From assembly GCA_903859155.1 (NCBI GenBank), contig CAIOLO010000115.1:19299-83298 (forward strand): a stretch of DNA of 64,000 nt. The letters run 5' to 3'. Below the pieces are notes generated by a model. The model did not search any database. It was not told where the DNA came from and worked only from the letters and a program-made list of their open reading frames with translations. Made by a program: the position numbers and the translations under genes. This document shows, piece after piece, positions 17,576 to 26,352 of the stretch (positions are counted from its first letter, which is position 1; each line of letters starts with the position of its first letter). This stretch comes from an uncultured beta proteobacterium. Its GTDB lineage: Bacteria > Pseudomonadota > Gammaproteobacteria > Burkholderiales > SG8-39.

Positions 17576-19162
17576 CTAAGGCCGGCCGGCCACCCTGCTC
17601 ATCAGCGCGCGCGCATCGGCCGGCGCGCTATCGCCGTTCCAGACCACGTACTGGTCCGGGCGCACCAGGATGAGCCTGGCTTCATAGGCCTCCCTGCCGC
17701 CTGAGCGACTGTCGCGCACCACTTTGAAGGGAATCTTCAGCGCCTGTGCCGCGTCTTCGAAAGCGCGGATCGCGGCCTCATCGGCGTCGAAGGCCAGCAG
17801 CGTGTAACCGCTACCCAAGGCTTCGAACACGTTGCTGCCCGAACTCAGTTTCTGCGGCGGCAGGTGGTGTCCTGTGCGCGCGGTGAAGGTGTGGTTGCCA
17901 TGCGCGCTGCAGAGTGCGCCCGCCGGCCCCATGACTACGGACGAGCCTTCGTAATGCGGCTCGTAGACCTGTGCCCGTCCGCTCAGCTTGACCATGCGTT
18001 CGTTCCAGGCCTGCTCAAAAGCCGCGCGATCGCGGTCCGGGCTGTATTGTTCGAGGAATTTCCGGTCCTCTTCGATGCGTGCGGCGATGAAATCCCGGCC
18101 GGTCTCGACGAATATGGGACGCCTTTCCTCGCTGTAGGAGTGCAGCAGTGCGTCGCCCCCCCATCCTTGCAGCCGTGCCGCGAGTTTCCAGCCCAGGTTG
18201 GTGGCGTCCTCCAGTCCGTTGTTGAGGCCATAGCCGCCATACGGCGGATGGCTGTGTGCGGCGTCGCCGGCGATGAATACCCGGCCTTTCTGGTACTCCT
18301 CGGCGACCGCCACGCGCAGGTCCCAGAAGCCGACGTGCTCGAACTCGACCGCGAACTTGAAGCCGCCGGCACGATGCAGCAGGCCGAGAAAATCGTAGTT
18401 CTCGGTGGTGGTTTCGTTGGGCACCGGCGCATGGAAGAAAAAGCCCTCGCCGACATCGATGCGACCGAAAAACATCCAGTAGCCCTTGAGATCGGGATGC
18501 ATGACGTTGTAGGTGGACTTGACGGGAAAGCGTTTCATGCCCTCGTGCAGTTCCCTGGAACGGAACACCATCAGCACCATCTTCTGGTCGAACTCGGCGC
18601 CGGTGCGGGCGATACCCACCTGCTCGCGAACCACGGAATGACCGCCGTCGCAACCCACGATGTAGTCGGCCTCGAGTACCCGCCGGGCAGCGCCGTCGCG
18701 CTCGGCGATGGTGACGCGCGCCGACTTTTCATCCTGGACGACGCTTTGCGCACTCCAGCCGAACAGCGTGTCCACGCAGGGCAGCGAGGCCAGGCGCTTC
18801 CTCAACACCGCTTCGGTGCAGTACTGCGGCAGCCTGTCGTATTCCTGAAAATAATATTTCTGCACCAGTTCGCGCTGCGACGGGGCGGCCCAGAATTCGC
18901 TCATCAGGTGTCCGTAGGCGCTGATGCCGCTGGTGGGCACGCCCGGGGGCATGACGCGGGCGGCGCGCAGTTCCTTCACGCAGTTCCAGAAGTAGAAATG
19001 CTCCAGGGTGCGCTGCGTGAGATTCTGGCCTTTGGGAATGCGCTGCGGCTCGCCGTAGCGCTCCACCAGCGCGCAGGAGATGCCGCGCTGTCCCAGTTCG
19101 ATTGCAAGACCGACGCCCACCGGACCGCCGCCCACGATCACGACCTGATACTTTTCCTTCAT
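17576..19162 (-). CDS. FAD-dependent aromatic monooxygenase (MhpA/PheA-like)
   Basis: A 528-residue class A flavin monooxygenase. Motifs: 'VVIVGGGPVGVGLAIELG' at residues 7-24, the D-G motif 'YIVGCDGGHSVVREQVG', and the 'G-D-A-A-H' motif in 'FIAGDAAHSHPPYGGYGLNNGLED'. A thioredoxin-like C-terminal domain (about 430-528) ends the protein, as in phenol and 3-(3-hydroxyphenyl)propionate hydroxylases. It is expected to ortho-hydroxylate a phenolic compound with NAD(P)H and O2. Neighbouring acyl-CoA dehydrogenase and binding-protein genes fit a role in aromatic breakdown, but no ring-cleavage gene is adjacent. ATG 19162 is chosen because the Rossmann strand begins there. Confidence 0.85.
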   Translation of the reverse strand: MKEKYQVVIVGGGPVGVGLAIELGQRGISCALVERYGEPQRIPKGQNLTQRTLEHFYFWNCVKELRAARVMPPGVPTSGISAYGHLMSEFWAAPSQRELVQKYYFQEYDRLPQYCTEAVLRKRLASLPCVDTLFGWSAQSVVQDEKSARVTIAERDGAARRVLEADYIVGCDGGHSVVREQVGIARTGAEFDQKMVLMVFRSRELHEGMKRFPVKSTYNVMHPDLKGYWMFFGRIDVGEGFFFHAPVPNETTTENYDFLGLLHRAGGFKFAVEFEHVGFWDLRVAVAEEYQKGRVFIAGDAAHSHPPYGGYGLNNGLEDATNLGWKLAARLQGWGGDALLHSYSEERRPIFVETGRDFIAARIEEDRKFLEQYSPDRDRAAFEQAWNERMVKLSGRAQVYEPHYEGSSVVMGPAGALCSAHGNHTFTARTGHHLPPQKLSSGSNVFEALGSGYTLLAFDADEAAIRAFEDAAQALKIPFKVVRDSRSGGREAYEARLILVRPDQYVVWNGDSAPADARALMSRVAGRP

Positions 19163-19335
19163 GATATTCCTGCAAGAATTTAATGGGATTGTGCCGCCAG
19201 AAGGGTTTCGTGAGAAACCGCTGTGCAAGCCGACGATGGTACATTCAACCCGCGCCGTTGCGGTGGTGCGCGACCGCGCCAGCGGCGCTGGAGCTGATCA
19301 GAATCGCGGGCGCGCGCGCCGAACAGGCGGCGCGC

Positions 19336-21606
19336 TCAGGGCAGGTTCAACACCCGCTTGGCGACGATGTCCTTTTGGATCTCCTGCGTGCCGCCATAGA
19401 TGGTGGCGCGACGGTTCTGCAGGAAGGAGGTCGCCGCATGTATCGTCAGGCCTTCGAGCGTCACCGGCCCCTGGCCTCCGCCCAGAGCCGCCGAGGCCTC
19501 CAGCAGCATGTCGGACAGGCGCTGCAGCAGCGCGGTTCCGGCAATCTTTATGAAAGAGGATTCGGCACCGACCTGGCCGCGCTCGAGCATCGAAACCGCC
19601 TGCGCATAGGCCGAGGCGATGGCGGTCAGTTCGATCTCCGCGCCGGCGAGCCGGTCAAGGAAGGCCTCGTCCTCCCACAACCCCGCGGCGGCGGCCAGCC
19701 GCCAGATGTGATGCAGTGAAACGATGTTGCGCTGGGTGCCGGCGCTGCCCAGGCGTTCATTGACCAGCAGCGCGTTGGCGATCTTCCAGCCGCCGTTGAC
19801 TTCGCCCACCACGTTCTCCAACGGCACCTTGACGTCATCGAAGAACACCGTGGCGAGTTCATCGTCGCCGGCGATGGTGTGGATCGGGCGACGCGAAATC
19901 CCGGGGGTCTTCATGTCGATCAGGAGGAAGGAAATGCCCTCCTGCTTGCGCGGCGCATCCGGGTTGGTGCGCACCAGCGCGAAAATCCAGTCCGCGTTGT
20001 GCGCCCAGGTGGTCCAGATCTTCTGGCCGTTGACGATGATGTGGTCGCCCTGCACCGATCCCTTGGTGCGCAGGCTGGCGAGGTCCGACCCGGCGTTGGG
20101 CTCGGAGTAGCCCTGGCACCAGACGATCTGGCCGCTGAGCATCGGCTGAAGGTGACGCTTTTTCTGCGCTTCGGTGCCGAAGCGGATCAGGATCGGTCCG
20201 ATGTGGTTGATGGCCTGACCGGAGATCTCGGGTGCGCCGACGCGGGCCAGTTCGTCGGCCAGAATCACCTGACGCGACAGGCTGGCTCCCATGCCGCCGT
20301 GTTCCGTGGGCCAGCCCGGGGCTATCAATCCGCGGGCGAAGAGCTTCCTGTGCCAGTCCATGGTTTTTGCATAATTGAGCCGGGTCGGGATGTTGCGGTA
20401 ATCGTCCGGAAGATTGGCCTCGAACCATTGGCGCACTTCGCTGCGGAAGCGCGCGTCGGCTTCGCTTTCGGTTCCCACGCGGGGAAGTCCCGGCCAGTTG
20501 CCGTCGGCATAGCGTTTGAGCCCGTCGCGGTAATGCCGGCGCAGCGCACCGGTCGGCCCGTATTGGGCGGATAGCGCCATGGCGCGTTTGAGAAACAGAC
20601 CGATATTGTGTTCGTCGGTGAAGCCAATCGCACCGTGCATCTGAATTGCCGATTTGGTCAGCGCCAGCGAGGACTCGCCGGCGAGCACGCGCGCTGCAAT
20701 GGCGAGCTGGCCGGCTTCTGCGCCGTTCATGTCGCCGGAGCGCGCGGCCTCGAACACCAGCGCGCGGACGGTTTCCTTTTGCACGTAATTGTCCACCGAC
20801 TGGTGGCGCAGCGCCTGAAATTTACCGATCGGCTGGCCGAACTGCACCCGTGTGGCCAGATATTCCAGCGTGATCGCGGAGGCGCCATCCATGACGCCCA
20901 GCATTTCCGCGGCAAGCGCAAGCTGGATCACCGCATTCATTTTTGCGGCGAGCATGAGAGCCGTCTCGCCGCTGGCAATGATGGCGGCCGCGGGCACTTG
21001 CAGGTCGCGGATCTGCAGGCAGGCGAGCGCTGTGCCATCCGCGGCGCCGGCCGGCAACAGTTCCAGGCCTTTCGCAGCGGCGGCCACATGGAACAGGAGA
21101 TGCCCCGAATCGCCGCAGGCTTCGATAATGAATCCGCTGGCGATGGAAGCGGGAAGCCCGTCGCAGCGTCCCGAAACCGTCCACGAACCTGCGCCGTTCT
21201 TCGCCAGATTCAGCCTGTTTTTGCCGCTGCACAGTACCGGCAGCACCAGGGCCCCGTCCTGCAGCATGGCGTCCAGGCATTGCTTGTGGGCGGCCGATTT
21301 CGATTCGGACAGCGCCAATGCGGCAGCGGCTGCCGGTGCCAGCGGAATGGCGCACAGCTGGCGACCCAGTTCCTCGGTGATCAGGCACAGAGAACCCGGT
21401 CCCAGCGCCGCGCCTCCGGCGTGTTCGGGTACCAGCAGGCCGATCCAGCCGGCTTCCACCGCGGCCTGCATGGCCTGCGCGTCGTATCCTTCGCCAAGGT
21501 CTCGTATCGTTCTCAGCCTGGCCGGACCGCCGTGGTGCTCGGCGAAGCGTTTCGCGCTGTCCGCGATCATGCGTTGATCATCGGAAAAAAGAGGGGTGAG
21601 GTCCAT
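19336..21606 (-). CDS. fused double acyl-CoA dehydrogenase
   Basis: A 756-residue protein made of two full acyl-CoA dehydrogenase modules, about 1-375 and 385-756; single members are about 380-400 long. The second module has the flavin/substrate signature 'GYSEPNAGSDLASLRTKG' and 'GQKIWTTWAHNADW'; the first is degenerate there. The C-terminal loop reads 'IYGGTQEIQKDIVAKRVL' with Gly where many family members have the catalytic Glu; 'NERLG' on the G helix offers an isovaleryl-CoA-dehydrogenase-like Glu instead (inference). Separate alpha/beta pairs of this kind (steroid FadE heteromers) are known, and this looks like such a pair in one chain. AGGAGACGCG precedes ATG 21606. It probably acts on a bulky acyl-CoA. 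Confidence 0.87.
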   Translation of the reverse strand: MDLTPLFSDDQRMIADSAKRFAEHHGGPARLRTIRDLGEGYDAQAMQAAVEAGWIGLLVPEHAGGAALGPGSLCLITEELGRQLCAIPLAPAAAAALALSESKSAAHKQCLDAMLQDGALVLPVLCSGKNRLNLAKNGAGSWTVSGRCDGLPASIASGFIIEACGDSGHLLFHVAAAAKGLELLPAGAADGTALACLQIRDLQVPAAAIIASGETALMLAAKMNAVIQLALAAEMLGVMDGASAITLEYLATRVQFGQPIGKFQALRHQSVDNYVQKETVRALVFEAARSGDMNGAEAGQLAIAARVLAGESSLALTKSAIQMHGAIGFTDEHNIGLFLKRAMALSAQYGPTGALRRHYRDGLKRYADGNWPGLPRVGTESEADARFRSEVRQWFEANLPDDYRNIPTRLNYAKTMDWHRKLFARGLIAPGWPTEHGGMGASLSRQVILADELARVGAPEISGQAINHIGPILIRFGTEAQKKRHLQPMLSGQIVWCQGYSEPNAGSDLASLRTKGSVQGDHIIVNGQKIWTTWAHNADWIFALVRTNPDAPRKQEGISFLLIDMKTPGISRRPIHTIAGDDELATVFFDDVKVPLENVVGEVNGGWKIANALLVNERLGSAGTQRNIVSLHHIWRLAAAAGLWEDEAFLDRLAGAEIELTAIASAYAQAVSMLERGQVGAESSFIKIAGTALLQRLSDMLLEASAALGGGQGPVTLEGLTIHAATSFLQNRRATIYGGTQEIQKDIVAKRVLNLP

Positions 21607-21618
21607 CGCGTCTCCTGG

Positions 21619-21650
21619 GTGGTTCGCTGAGTGGTTCGCTGAGTGGTTCG
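21619..21650. repeat. 12-base tandem repeat, about 2.7 copies
   Basis: The unit GTGGTTCGCTGA occurs at 21619-21630 and 21631-21642, with a partial third copy (GTGGTTCG) at 21643-21650. It lies just upstream of the fused acyl-CoA dehydrogenase start, immediately behind its ribosome site, and could be a slippage-prone element affecting expression. Confidence 0.85.
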
Positions 21651-21745
21651 TTATGGCGCGCCGTGCGGCAGGCAGGCATGATAACAACAGCTTTGGATGG
21701 GCACACCGCATGACCAGCATGCAGACAGAATTTGCCTCCCCAAAG

Positions 21746-23293
21746 TTACAGTTTTTTCAGCCCGGGCCGGCCGTCTTCCACTGCAAACGACGCGATGGTT
21801 TCGCAGCGCGCATCGCGTGATTCCACAGACTCCATGCCGCGCAGGTCGGCAAGCAGCTTCTCCGGCGTCACGGTGATGCGCATATAGCCGCGGTATTGCG
21901 TATTGGCGTATTTGATGTGCGGATTTTCGTTCAGCAGCGCACCCAGCGCCCAGGAGGGAACCAGGGTCCGCGAGGTAATCGAGGTAACAGCCAGGTCGGT
22001 GGCAACGATCGGCGAATTCGGATTGTCGGCGTCGAGCGGGATTTCGCTCACCCAGAACATGTGCGAGTCCCCGCCCATGATCACCGGGTTGGAGATGGAG
22101 TTTTTCTGCAGTGAAGCGAGCAGGCGCTTGCGTGCCGCCGGGTAACCGTCCCAGGCATCGGTCCAGAAGGTTTGGGTCTCGCCCATGGACAGATCCAGCT
22201 GCGAGAACAGCGTCTCCTGCGCGATGAGGTTCCAGCGCGACCGCGAAGCGGCAAGGCTTCGGTCGAGCCAGGCTTCCTGCGTGAAACCCAGCATGGTGGC
22301 GGCGGGTTCGAGGCGCTCCGCGCAGTTCACCAGGTAATTGCCGCCGCCGCGGTCGGCGCGCTGGCACGGTTGCGGCGTGCGGTACTGGCGGCCATCGAGC
22401 ATGTTGATTTGCGCCAGCTGCCCCCAGGGGACCTCGGTGTAAATGAGGGCATCGGGTCCTTCGGGCCGCATCGAGCGGCGCAGCGGCTGATGTTCGTAAT
22501 AGGCTTTGTAGGCGCCGGCCCTCCGGGCGAGAAAGCGTTCCGGCGCTTCCGAACGGATCAGCGAATGGTCGTTGGCGTAATCGTTTTCGAATTCGTGATC
22601 GTCCCAGGTGAGCAGCCAGGGAACCGCGGCGTGCAGCGCCATCAGGTCGGGATCGCGCTTGTAGAGCGCGTAGCGCCGCCGGAAGTCGTCCAGCGTGATC
22701 GACTTGGGCATGCCGTGCGAGCGCACCCCGGGATTGAAGGACTGTTCGTAAATATAGTCGCCGACGAAGATCACCAGGTCAGGATCGTCGCGCAGCGCAT
22801 GGCGGTAGGCGCCGAAGTAACCCTGCTCGTAATGCTGGCAGGAGGCCAGGATGCAGCGCAGTCGCGCCACCGCCGCACCCGCGGCGGGAGCGGTGCGCGT
22901 GCGGCCGGTGGGGCTTGCCGCGTCGCCCGAGGTAAAGCGGTACCAGTATTGCCGGGCAGGTTGCAGGCCGCGCACTTCGATATGCACCGAATGCGCCCAG
23001 TCGGGTTGGGCGAGTTCTTCGCCGGATGCCACGATGTCGCGCATCGACTCGTCGCCGGCCACTTCCCAGCGTACCGGGATCGCCTCCGGCGCCAGGCCGC
23101 CGCGCGGTTCGTCGGGCGCCGGCGCAAGGCGCGTCCACAGGACAAAGCCGTCGGACGATGGATAACCCGACGCAACTCCCAGGCTGAACGGATAGGCGGA
23201 AAACTTTGGATTGGGCTGGGTACGGGCATTCGGGGCGGTGGCCAGCAGGCCCAGCGCCCCCAGGGCGGCAATAAATTCGCGCCGGTCAATCAT
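21746..23293 (-). CDS. phoD: PhoD-family alkaline phosphatase/phosphodiesterase, Tat-exported
   Basis: A 515-residue secreted metallophosphatase. The N-terminus 'MIDRREFIAALGALGLLA' is a twin-arginine signal, as expected for PhoD, which folds with its metals in the cytosol. An N-terminal Ig-like domain (about 35-140) precedes the catalytic domain with 'CQHYEQGYFGAYRHA', 'FVGDYIYEQ', 'WDDHEFENDYAND' and 'MGGDSHMFWVSEI', the Fe/Ca ligand motifs of the family. It hydrolyses phosphate mono- and diesters in the periplasm under phosphate need. The ATG at 23293 starts the Tat signal directly; a TTG three codons upstream is less likely. No Pho box was recognised. Confidence 0.92.
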   Translation of the reverse strand: MIDRREFIAALGALGLLATAPNARTQPNPKFSAYPFSLGVASGYPSSDGFVLWTRLAPAPDEPRGGLAPEAIPVRWEVAGDESMRDIVASGEELAQPDWAHSVHIEVRGLQPARQYWYRFTSGDAASPTGRTRTAPAAGAAVARLRCILASCQHYEQGYFGAYRHALRDDPDLVIFVGDYIYEQSFNPGVRSHGMPKSITLDDFRRRYALYKRDPDLMALHAAVPWLLTWDDHEFENDYANDHSLIRSEAPERFLARRAGAYKAYYEHQPLRRSMRPEGPDALIYTEVPWGQLAQINMLDGRQYRTPQPCQRADRGGGNYLVNCAERLEPAATMLGFTQEAWLDRSLAASRSRWNLIAQETLFSQLDLSMGETQTFWTDAWDGYPAARKRLLASLQKNSISNPVIMGGDSHMFWVSEIPLDADNPNSPIVATDLAVTSITSRTLVPSWALGALLNENPHIKYANTQYRGYMRITVTPEKLLADLRGMESVESRDARCETIASFAVEDGRPGLKKL

Positions 23294-23462
23294 GCGCAAC
23301 AATGGCGGGGGTATTGCCGATCAAGCGCGTGCCGAACTTCCGCTTGACGAACAGCGGGCGCAACTTCACCCGTTGCGATACAGCAAAGGCGGGGCACTGC
23401 CAGCATGCGGCTTGGGAAGTAACGGATGTTGCCTGGCCGGTGCCGGCACCGGCCAGGCTTCC

Positions 23463-24236
23463 TTATTTCTTGGCAGCCTCGGCCTTTGCGGGCGCTTCGG
23501 CCTTGGCCGGCGCGTTAGCGGCCGGCGCCGGCTCGGCGGCGGGCTTGGGCGGGGCGGGCGGCGTAGAGGCCGCGTCAAGCGCCGCCTTGATCTTGGAGGC
23601 ATCCGTTTCCTGGGTTTCCCTTACCACGGCCAGCCCTTTGGCGGCGGCGGTCAGATCACCCTTTTTGAGAGCGTCGTCGATCATCTTCACACCGGTGCCC
23701 ATGGAGTCGCGCAGGCTGTCGGCGACCGGACGCCAGCGCTCGACCAGGTCGACGATGGCCTGCAGCTTAGCCTGGGCGTCGTCAGTCAAGGCCTTTTGCT
23801 GCTCATCGAATTTGTCCCCCGATTGCTTGCGATTGTCCTCGCTGTCGAAGGTGGCGGCTTTGGCAGAAGCGTCATCGGCGCGCTTCATGGCCTCCAGGTA
23901 GGCCCTGTTGTACTCATCAATGCTGCGGCGTTTGGCCACACCCAGATCGGTATTCGCCTTGTTCAGACCCGCCTGAGCCTCCGTCAGCTTCTTGTCGGTG
24001 TCGGCCTGGATTGCGGTGAGGTCGTCCTTTTCCGTGGCGACCCATACCGTGGCGCCCACCATGATCAGGATCAGCACGCCCGCCAGGGTGCTACCCGACA
24101 GGATGAAGCGGTGAAACGCCTTGCGCCGGTCCGCTTCGAGCGCGGTCATGTTCTTCATGATTTCCTTGGCGGTGCGATAGATGCTGAATATCGCCAGGAC
24201 TGCGGCGACCACGCTGACGATGAGGGCCATTTCCAT
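23463..24236 (-). CDS. membrane protein with coiled coil and PAKA-rich tail, unknown function
   Basis: I do not recognise a family. The 257 residues show a short hydrophobic N-terminus (about 2-20), a basic loop, a second membrane segment (about 47-66), then a long charged, Ala-rich helical stretch (about 70-215) with coiled-coil character. The C-terminus (about 220-257) is a low-complexity tail of Ala, Pro and Lys ('PAKAEAPAKAEAAKK'). The neighbouring TAXI binding protein at 26353-27393 ends in a similar 'PAKAAVPAKAADTAKKK' tail. The gene lies 104 bases before the TRAP permease on the same strand, counting from its start to the permease stop, so they may share transcription. A structural or scaffolding role is guesswork. 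Confidence 0.7.
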   Translation of the reverse strand: MEMALIVSVVAAVLAIFSIYRTAKEIMKNMTALEADRRKAFHRFILSGSTLAGVLILIMVGATVWVATEKDDLTAIQADTDKKLTEAQAGLNKANTDLGVAKRRSIDEYNRAYLEAMKRADDASAKAATFDSEDNRKQSGDKFDEQQKALTDDAQAKLQAIVDLVERWRPVADSLRDSMGTGVKMIDDALKKGDLTAAAKGLAVVRETQETDASKIKAALDAASTPPAPPKPAAEPAPAANAPAKAEAPAKAEAAKK

Positions 24237-24340
24237 TTTTTCTCCGATTGAACAGGCTTTGACAAGCGTATTGTATGTAATTCAGCGTTGCGGCGGTATG
24301 ACAGTGAAATAATCGATGCCAGCTGCGGCCGGCTCCGGTA

Positions 24341-26251
24341 TCAGGCGGGCTGCCCGGAGCGGGAAATTCTTCGTGAATGGCGTTCCTGCAGAAACACGAC
24401 CAGGGCGAGGCAGGCGCCCGCGACATTGAACCAGCGCGCCGCGTCGAAGGCATTCAGGGGGATCACCAGGCACAAACCGGCGGCCCCGTAAAGCAGCCGC
24501 TGCGCGATGCCCAGCTTGCTGACGGAATAGCCCATCATCGCCGCGGACACGAACCAGACACCCACCAGCGCGGTGACGAAATCGAGAAAGATCGAGACCG
24601 GTTCACCCTTCATCAGCAGCGTGTCCGAAAACACGAACATGAACGGCACCACATAGATGGTCCAGCCGAATGTCATGGACGCCCAGCCGGTCCTGTTCTG
24701 GTTGGCGCCGGCGAGGTTGGCCGCCACGAAGGACGCGATCGCCACCGGCGGCGTGATCATCGACAGGCAGCCGTAGTACATGATGAACATGTGCGCGGCC
24801 ATCGGCGTGATGCCCATCTTGATCATGGTGGGTGCGACCAGCGTGGCGAGCACGATGTATACGCCGACCGTCGGCAGACCCAGGCCGAGGATGATGTTGG
24901 TCAAGGCGCACAGAACCAGCAGCGCGATCAGACTGCCGGCCGCAACGGTGATCAACACCAGGCTGAGCGAGAAGCCGACGCCGGAATAGTTGAGCGCGCC
25001 GATCATGATGCCGGCCGCGGCGCCCAGCATGAAAAGGTCGAGCACCGACAGCCCGGAATCGCGCAGCATCTCGTAAAAATCGCGCCAGCTGATGCGCTTG
25101 CCGCGAAACGGAATGACGATTCCCAGCCCGAGGGCGGTCGCGGTGGCCACCAGGCCGGCGTTCTCCGGTTCGTAATTGAGCCAGAACAGGGCATAGACCA
25201 GCACTATGAACGGGATCACGAAATACCAGCCGTCCTTGAGCACCTGGGACAGCTTCGGTATTTCCTTCGGGTCCAGCGCCTTGATGTCGCTGCGCGCCGC
25301 CTCCAGGTCCACCTGGATGAAAAGTGCCGCGTAATACAGCACCGCGGGAATCAGTGCTGCGAGCGCCACTTCGTAGTAGGGCACCTGCAGGAACTCGGCC
25401 ATGATGAAGGCGGCCACCCCCATCACCGGGGGCATGATCTGCCCTCCGGTGGAGGCGCAGGATTCGATGGCGGCGGCGATGTGGGGTTTGAAGCCGACGC
25501 GCTTCATCAGCGGGATGGTCACCACGCCCACCGTCAGGACGTTCGAGACAACATTGCCGGATATGGTCCCGAACAGCGAGGAACCGAGAATGGCGATCTT
25601 GGCCGGCCCGCCGCGATAGCGGCCCATCAGCGCCATGGATATGTCGGTGAAAAACGTCGAACCGCCCGATTTGAACAGGACGTGCCCGAAAATGGTATAG
25701 ACCACCACGATGGTGGCGACGATCTTGAGTGCAAGGCCGAGGCTTGCGGTGGAATCCCAGAGCACGTAATAGGTGAGTCGCTCGATGGGAATGGAGCGCG
25801 CGGCGAATTCCCCGGGCAGGGAACCGCCCATCATCGCCAGCACGAAAAAGAACACCGTGGTGTACACCAGCGACATGCCGGTGGTGCGCCGCAACCCCTC
25901 GAGGATGAGCAGGAGCATCAACGCGGCGACCAGCAGTCCGTCCCAGGGCCGCCGCGAGACCAGTTCGGAGTACTCGGGGAAACGAACCATGACATAGAGC
26001 GCCCCGGCGCAGGAGAGCAGCGCCGCGATCAGGTCGTACCAGGGGACCGCGCCCTTGCGCACGCGGTAGCCGCCTTCGTCGCCTTTGCCGGCCGGCACGT
26101 GCAGGAATAGCAGCGGCATGGCGATCGCCATCAGGCCCGCGAGATACTGTTCGAAGTAGACCGACAGTCCCAGCATGCGCGGCACGTCGACGACGACGGC
26201 GACGATGGCGCCGCTGAGGACAACAGCCAGTACGTTGACAAAAGTTCGCAT
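24341..26251 (-). CDS. TRAP transporter fused permease (DctQM type, TAXI-associated)
   Basis: A 636-residue inner-membrane permease in which the small (DctQ-like) and large (DctM-like) subunits are fused. More than a dozen hydrophobic segments are seen. The DctM core has 'GTISGNVVSNVLTVGVVTIPLMKRVGFKPHIAAAIESCASTGGQIMPPVMGVAAFIMAE', spread over two helices, and 'LGLGLPTVGVYIVLATLVAPTMIKMGI', both typical. Such permeases take up organic acids with Na+ and depend on a TAXI periplasmic binder. The matching binder is encoded divergently at 26353. ATG 26251 is selected since it opens the first membrane segment; the frame extends upstream without conserved sequence. Confidence 0.9.
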   Translation of the reverse strand: MRTFVNVLAVVLSGAIVAVVVDVPRMLGLSVYFEQYLAGLMAIAMPLLFLHVPAGKGDEGGYRVRKGAVPWYDLIAALLSCAGALYVMVRFPEYSELVSRRPWDGLLVAALMLLLILEGLRRTTGMSLVYTTVFFFVLAMMGGSLPGEFAARSIPIERLTYYVLWDSTASLGLALKIVATIVVVYTIFGHVLFKSGGSTFFTDISMALMGRYRGGPAKIAILGSSLFGTISGNVVSNVLTVGVVTIPLMKRVGFKPHIAAAIESCASTGGQIMPPVMGVAAFIMAEFLQVPYYEVALAALIPAVLYYAALFIQVDLEAARSDIKALDPKEIPKLSQVLKDGWYFVIPFIVLVYALFWLNYEPENAGLVATATALGLGIVIPFRGKRISWRDFYEMLRDSGLSVLDLFMLGAAAGIMIGALNYSGVGFSLSLVLITVAAGSLIALLVLCALTNIILGLGLPTVGVYIVLATLVAPTMIKMGITPMAAHMFIMYYGCLSMITPPVAIASFVAANLAGANQNRTGWASMTFGWTIYVVPFMFVFSDTLLMKGEPVSIFLDFVTALVGVWFVSAAMMGYSVSKLGIAQRLLYGAAGLCLVIPLNAFDAARWFNVAGACLALVVFLQERHSRRISRSGQPA

Positions 26252-26352
26252 CGCAGCCCTGATAAAATTTCGTTTACTATTGAGAGTGTTGCGCATTTTG
26301 CCATAAGCATTTTGCAAAACGGCAGTTCGACCAAACCAAGAGGAGCGTTTCC

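Noticed and set aside
24377..26110. 577-codon open frame antisense to the TRAP permease
   Set aside because: Composition is extreme in His, Arg and Gln, with no hydrophobic or domain pattern.
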